Part shown: positions 61,810-64,000 of the stretch, in pieces | How the letters are laid out: every line of letters begins with the position of its first letter | How positions within the stretch are numbered: the stretch's first letter is position 1 | Assembly (NCBI GenBank): GCA_022511145.1 | Contig: JAFLSC010000003.1 | Span: 1-64,000, forward strand | From: Helicobacter sp. | Lineage (GTDB): Bacteria; Campylobacterota; Campylobacteria; Campylobacterales; Helicobacteraceae | Length of the DNA stretch: 64,000 nt | Direction: 5' to 3' | Made by a program: the position numbers and the translations under genes | The notes under the pieces: generated by a model | What the model saw: only the letters and a program-made list of their open reading frames with translations | What the model was told of the DNA's origin: nothing | Databases searched by the model: none

Positions 61810-64000
61810 GCTTTTCCTTTGAGTCTTGTTGCCTAAAAAACCACCGCATTAACTCCCCAACAATAATCACACTCAAACTCACCACAATAATTTTAATCCA
61901 CATTACAAGCGATAAGGGCGTTGTTTTAAAAGCATCTCCACCAAATTGCACAATGAGGATTTGCAAACCAAAGGCAAGAGCAAAAATCCAAAGCATTAAG
62001 GGATTTTTATTAAAACTTTTAAAAATACTTTGGTGCTGAAGTTCTCTAGCATTAAAGGCATTAAAAAGCTGAAACATCACAAAAAGAGCAAAAAGGACAC
62101 TGCCTTGTTCCTCTGGAGTTGCATTAAGAAAATTTCCAAAATACTGCCCTAAACACACCAAAGTGATAAAAGTCCCACAAATCACAATCAAACCTAACAT
62201 TTCTTTGGTGATGATATTAGAATTTCGCTTAATAGGCTTTTGTTTTAAAAGATTTTGAGAAATCGGCTCTAACCCTAAACTTAAAGCCGGTGGTCCGTCC
62301 ATAATCAAATTAACCCACAAAAGCTGCAAAGCACTAAAAGGGGCACTAAAGCCAAAAATTACCACCACCAAAACAATCATCACTGAAGAAAAATTTACAG
62401 CGAGTTGAAACTGAATAAATCTCTGAAAATTTTGGTAGATTCCTCGCCCCCATTCTATGGCTTTAATGATTGTAGCAAAGCTATCATTAAGCAGGACAAT
62501 ATCACTCGCTTCTTTTGTAACTTCTGTCCCACTAATCCCCATTGCAATCCCCACATCAGCATTTTTCAATGCTGGTGCGTCATTTATCCCATCACCACTC
62601 AAAGCCACAACATTGCCTTGTGATTTTAACGCTTGAACGACTCGCATTTTCGTCATCGGTGTGGAGCGAGCAATCACTCTAACTTTTGGCAAAATCGCTA
62701 AAAACTCTTGCGGGTTAAGATTTTCTAAATCTTTGGCTTCTAAGACAAGGGTGTCTTTATCTAACAAATGCAATTTTTCGCTAATCGCCTTAGCAGTTTG
62801 GAGATTATCACCTGTTAAGATTTTAACCTCAATACCTGCTTCTTTACAGAGGGTAACCGCTTCATAAACTTCCTCTCTTAAAGGGTCGCTAATGGTAACA
62901 AAACCATCAAAAATCATTTGGGATTCTAAGGTTTCTCTTGAAAAATTAACAGGATTGTTAATTTTTTTGTGTGCAAAGGCAATGATACGATAGGCTTGTT
63001 GCTGCAAGGCTGAAATTTGCTGATTAATGCTATCAAAATCAATTTTTAAATCATTAGATTTAAAATTCCCGCAAAGCTCCAAAATCTTCTCGGGTGCCCC
63101 TTTGCTTAAAAGCAAAGCCTCCTTGTCTAAAGCAACTAGGGAGCTCATATATTTGGTTTGAGGCGAAAAGGGGAAAGTGTGAGTGATAGCATAATTTTGG
63201 CGGTATTGATGATAGTTATAACCTAGATTTTTGAGATAAGCAAGCAAGGCACATTCCGTTGGATTGCCAATAAAAGAGGAATCTTGTGCGAGTTCCGCGG
63301 TGGAGTTTAATGAAAAATTCAAAAACATCATCTCTAAAGTCTCTTTATTTTGATTTATCTCTTGAGCCTTTTTATCCCGCACAAAACAATGTTCCACACG
63401 CATTTTGTTTTGCGTTAATGTCCCTGTTTTGTCCGAACAAATAATATTCACACAACCGATTGTCTCACACGCAATCAGCTTTTTGACAAGAGCATTTTGC
63501 TTAGACATTTTAATCACATTCAAAGCTAAAGAAACCGCAACTATCGTAGGTAAGCCCTCTGGCACAGCTGCTACAATCAAAACTACGCTAGAAATAAATG
63601 CTGCTGAAATATTTTCAAAATCTGCCCTATCACCTAAAACAAAAAAAATCACTTGAATAACAAAAGCAAGAGCCGCAGCAATAATCCCAAAAAGTGTAAT
63701 CTTGCCACTAAGCCTCTGGAGTTTTTCTTGCAAGGGCGTTGAGGTTTTAAGCGTCTGATTGAGAGCTTGGGCGATTTTTCCAAATTCTGTTTTATCACCC
63801 ACACTCACACAAAGCACCTTTGCACTCCCTTGTGTAACAAAACAACCCCGATAAAGCTTATTTTGGGAATTTTGCATTGTGCTTTTATAAACTGGCATAC
63901 TCTCGCCACTCAAAGCGGATTCATCGCACATTAAATCTTGAGATTGCAAAATCAAACCATCACTAGGAATCTTATCGCCACTCTCCAAAAACAAAATATC
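61799..64000 (-). CDS. Calcium-type P-type cation ATPase, N-terminus outside the window
   Basis: The last 733 or so residues of a P2-type ATPase that uses a phospho-Asp to pump cations across the inner membrane. The actuator motif ALSGESMPV is near the visible start; AAVPEGLPTIVAVSLAL is M4 with the Ca-binding style PEGLP; CSDKTGTLTQNKM holds the phosphorylated Asp; TGDNLQTAKAI and GDGINDAPALKNADVG are the hinge motifs; NLIMDGPPALSLGLEP is M6. Four to six C-terminal helices follow. The first ~150 residues (M1-M2) are missing because the frame continues past 64000; DILFLESGDKIPSDG is the first visible text. Ion specificity (Ca or Mn) is inferred only. Confidence 0.9.
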   Translation of the reverse strand, partial: DILFLESGDKIPSDGLILQSQDLMCDESALSGESMPVYKSTMQNSQNKLYRGCFVTQGSAKVLCVSVGDKTEFGKIAQALNQTLKTSTPLQEKLQRLSGKITLFGIIAAALAFVIQVIFFVLGDRADFENISAAFISSVVLIVAAVPEGLPTIVAVSLALNVIKMSKQNALVKKLIACETIGCVNIICSDKTGTLTQNKMRVEHCFVRDKKAQEINQNKETLEMMFLNFSLNSTAELAQDSSFIGNPTECALLAYLKNLGYNYHQYRQNYAITHTFPFSPQTKYMSSLVALDKEALLLSKGAPEKILELCGNFKSNDLKIDFDSINQQISALQQQAYRIIAFAHKKINNPVNFSRETLESQMIFDGFVTISDPLREEVYEAVTLCKEAGIEVKILTGDNLQTAKAISEKLHLLDKDTLVLEAKDLENLNPQEFLAILPKVRVIARSTPMTKMRVVQALKSQGNVVALSGDGINDAPALKNADVGIAMGISGTEVTKEASDIVLLNDSFATIIKAIEWGRGIYQNFQRFIQFQLAVNFSSVMIVLVVVIFGFSAPFSALQLLWVNLIMDGPPALSLGLEPISQNLLKQKPIKRNSNIITKEMLGLIVICGTFITLVCLGQYFGNFLNATPEEQGSVLFALFVMFQLFNAFNARELQHQSIFKSFNKNPLMLWIFALAFGLQILIVQFGGDAFKTTPLSLVMWIKIIVVSLSVIIVGELMRWFFRQQDSKEKPIL

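Overview
This window is low-GC, almost wall-to-wall coding DNA from an epsilon-proteobacterium (Campylobacterota), most likely a Helicobacter of the enterohepatic type. The evidence is family-level: a HobA-HolB-FolP-LysC-RppH gene row as in H. pylori; a fumarate reductase whose flavin-binding His falls at residue 43 as in Wolinella; the futalosine menaquinone enzyme MqnC; a PflA-type flagellar protein; a dynamin-like GTPase pair as in Campylobacter jejuni; and frequent TTG/GTG starts. No ribosomal RNA operon, CRISPR array, intact mobile element or integrase was seen.

Layout. 1-9159 is minus-strand housekeeping: a nitrilase (cut by the left edge), xseB, a PflA-like TPR protein, then a tightly tiled row rppH-lysC-hobA-holB-folP-unknown-metallophosphoesterase. 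9278-10273 carries gatC and ung. 10274-13260 (minus) has a decayed stretch, a 74-residue protein resembling the C-terminus of flagellar rod/hook proteins, murE, an unknown gene and an Nfu-type scaffold. 13538-17038 is frdCAB, followed by tRNA-Ser(GGA). 17262-18333 (minus) is an MnmD-type tRNA methyltransferase plus a small unknown. 18404-21850 is an inositol-phosphatase-like gene, accD, rlmH, a DksA-type gene and a membrane protein; then tRNA-Ser(GCT), prfA, rpsT, glmM, lspA and tRNA-Val.

25476-26243 directly behind tRNA-Val is a graveyard of frameshifted pieces, including an amidase remnant. tyrA, bamA, mqnC, an M16-like protein and recG follow; then a radical SAM gene, fdxA, and a second graveyard (35088-35900) containing a broken LprI-like gene. 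35976-41296 holds a LOG-family protein, rarA and a lipoprotein operon (COG3014-like, LpoB-like, FlgT-like). 41315-44600 (minus) has a TIGR02757-type protein, an outer-membrane barrel, a cation/proton antiporter and recR.

44691-57291 is dnaJ, then a long plus-strand run: MFS exporter, two dynamin-like GTPases, a J-domain protein, a membrane-anchored periplasmic protein, nadK, recN, an RqcH/NFACT protein and a small acidic protein. Most of these touch or overlap by 1-4 bases. 57696-61809 is an accessory-looking operon of a substrate-binding protein, permease, ATPase, OsmC-like protein and acyl-CoA-dehydrogenase-like flavoprotein. It is preceded by a perfect 15-bp inverted repeat over the expected -35 region and has two tandem stem-loops inside it. 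The window ends in a calcium-type P-type ATPase (minus strand, N-terminus outside).

Most interesting leads: the palindrome-controlled ABC/OsmC/flavoprotein operon; the dynamin pair with a J-domain partner; the flagellar-C-terminus miniprotein; a 29-residue membrane ORF at 36676-36765; and the two decayed loci.
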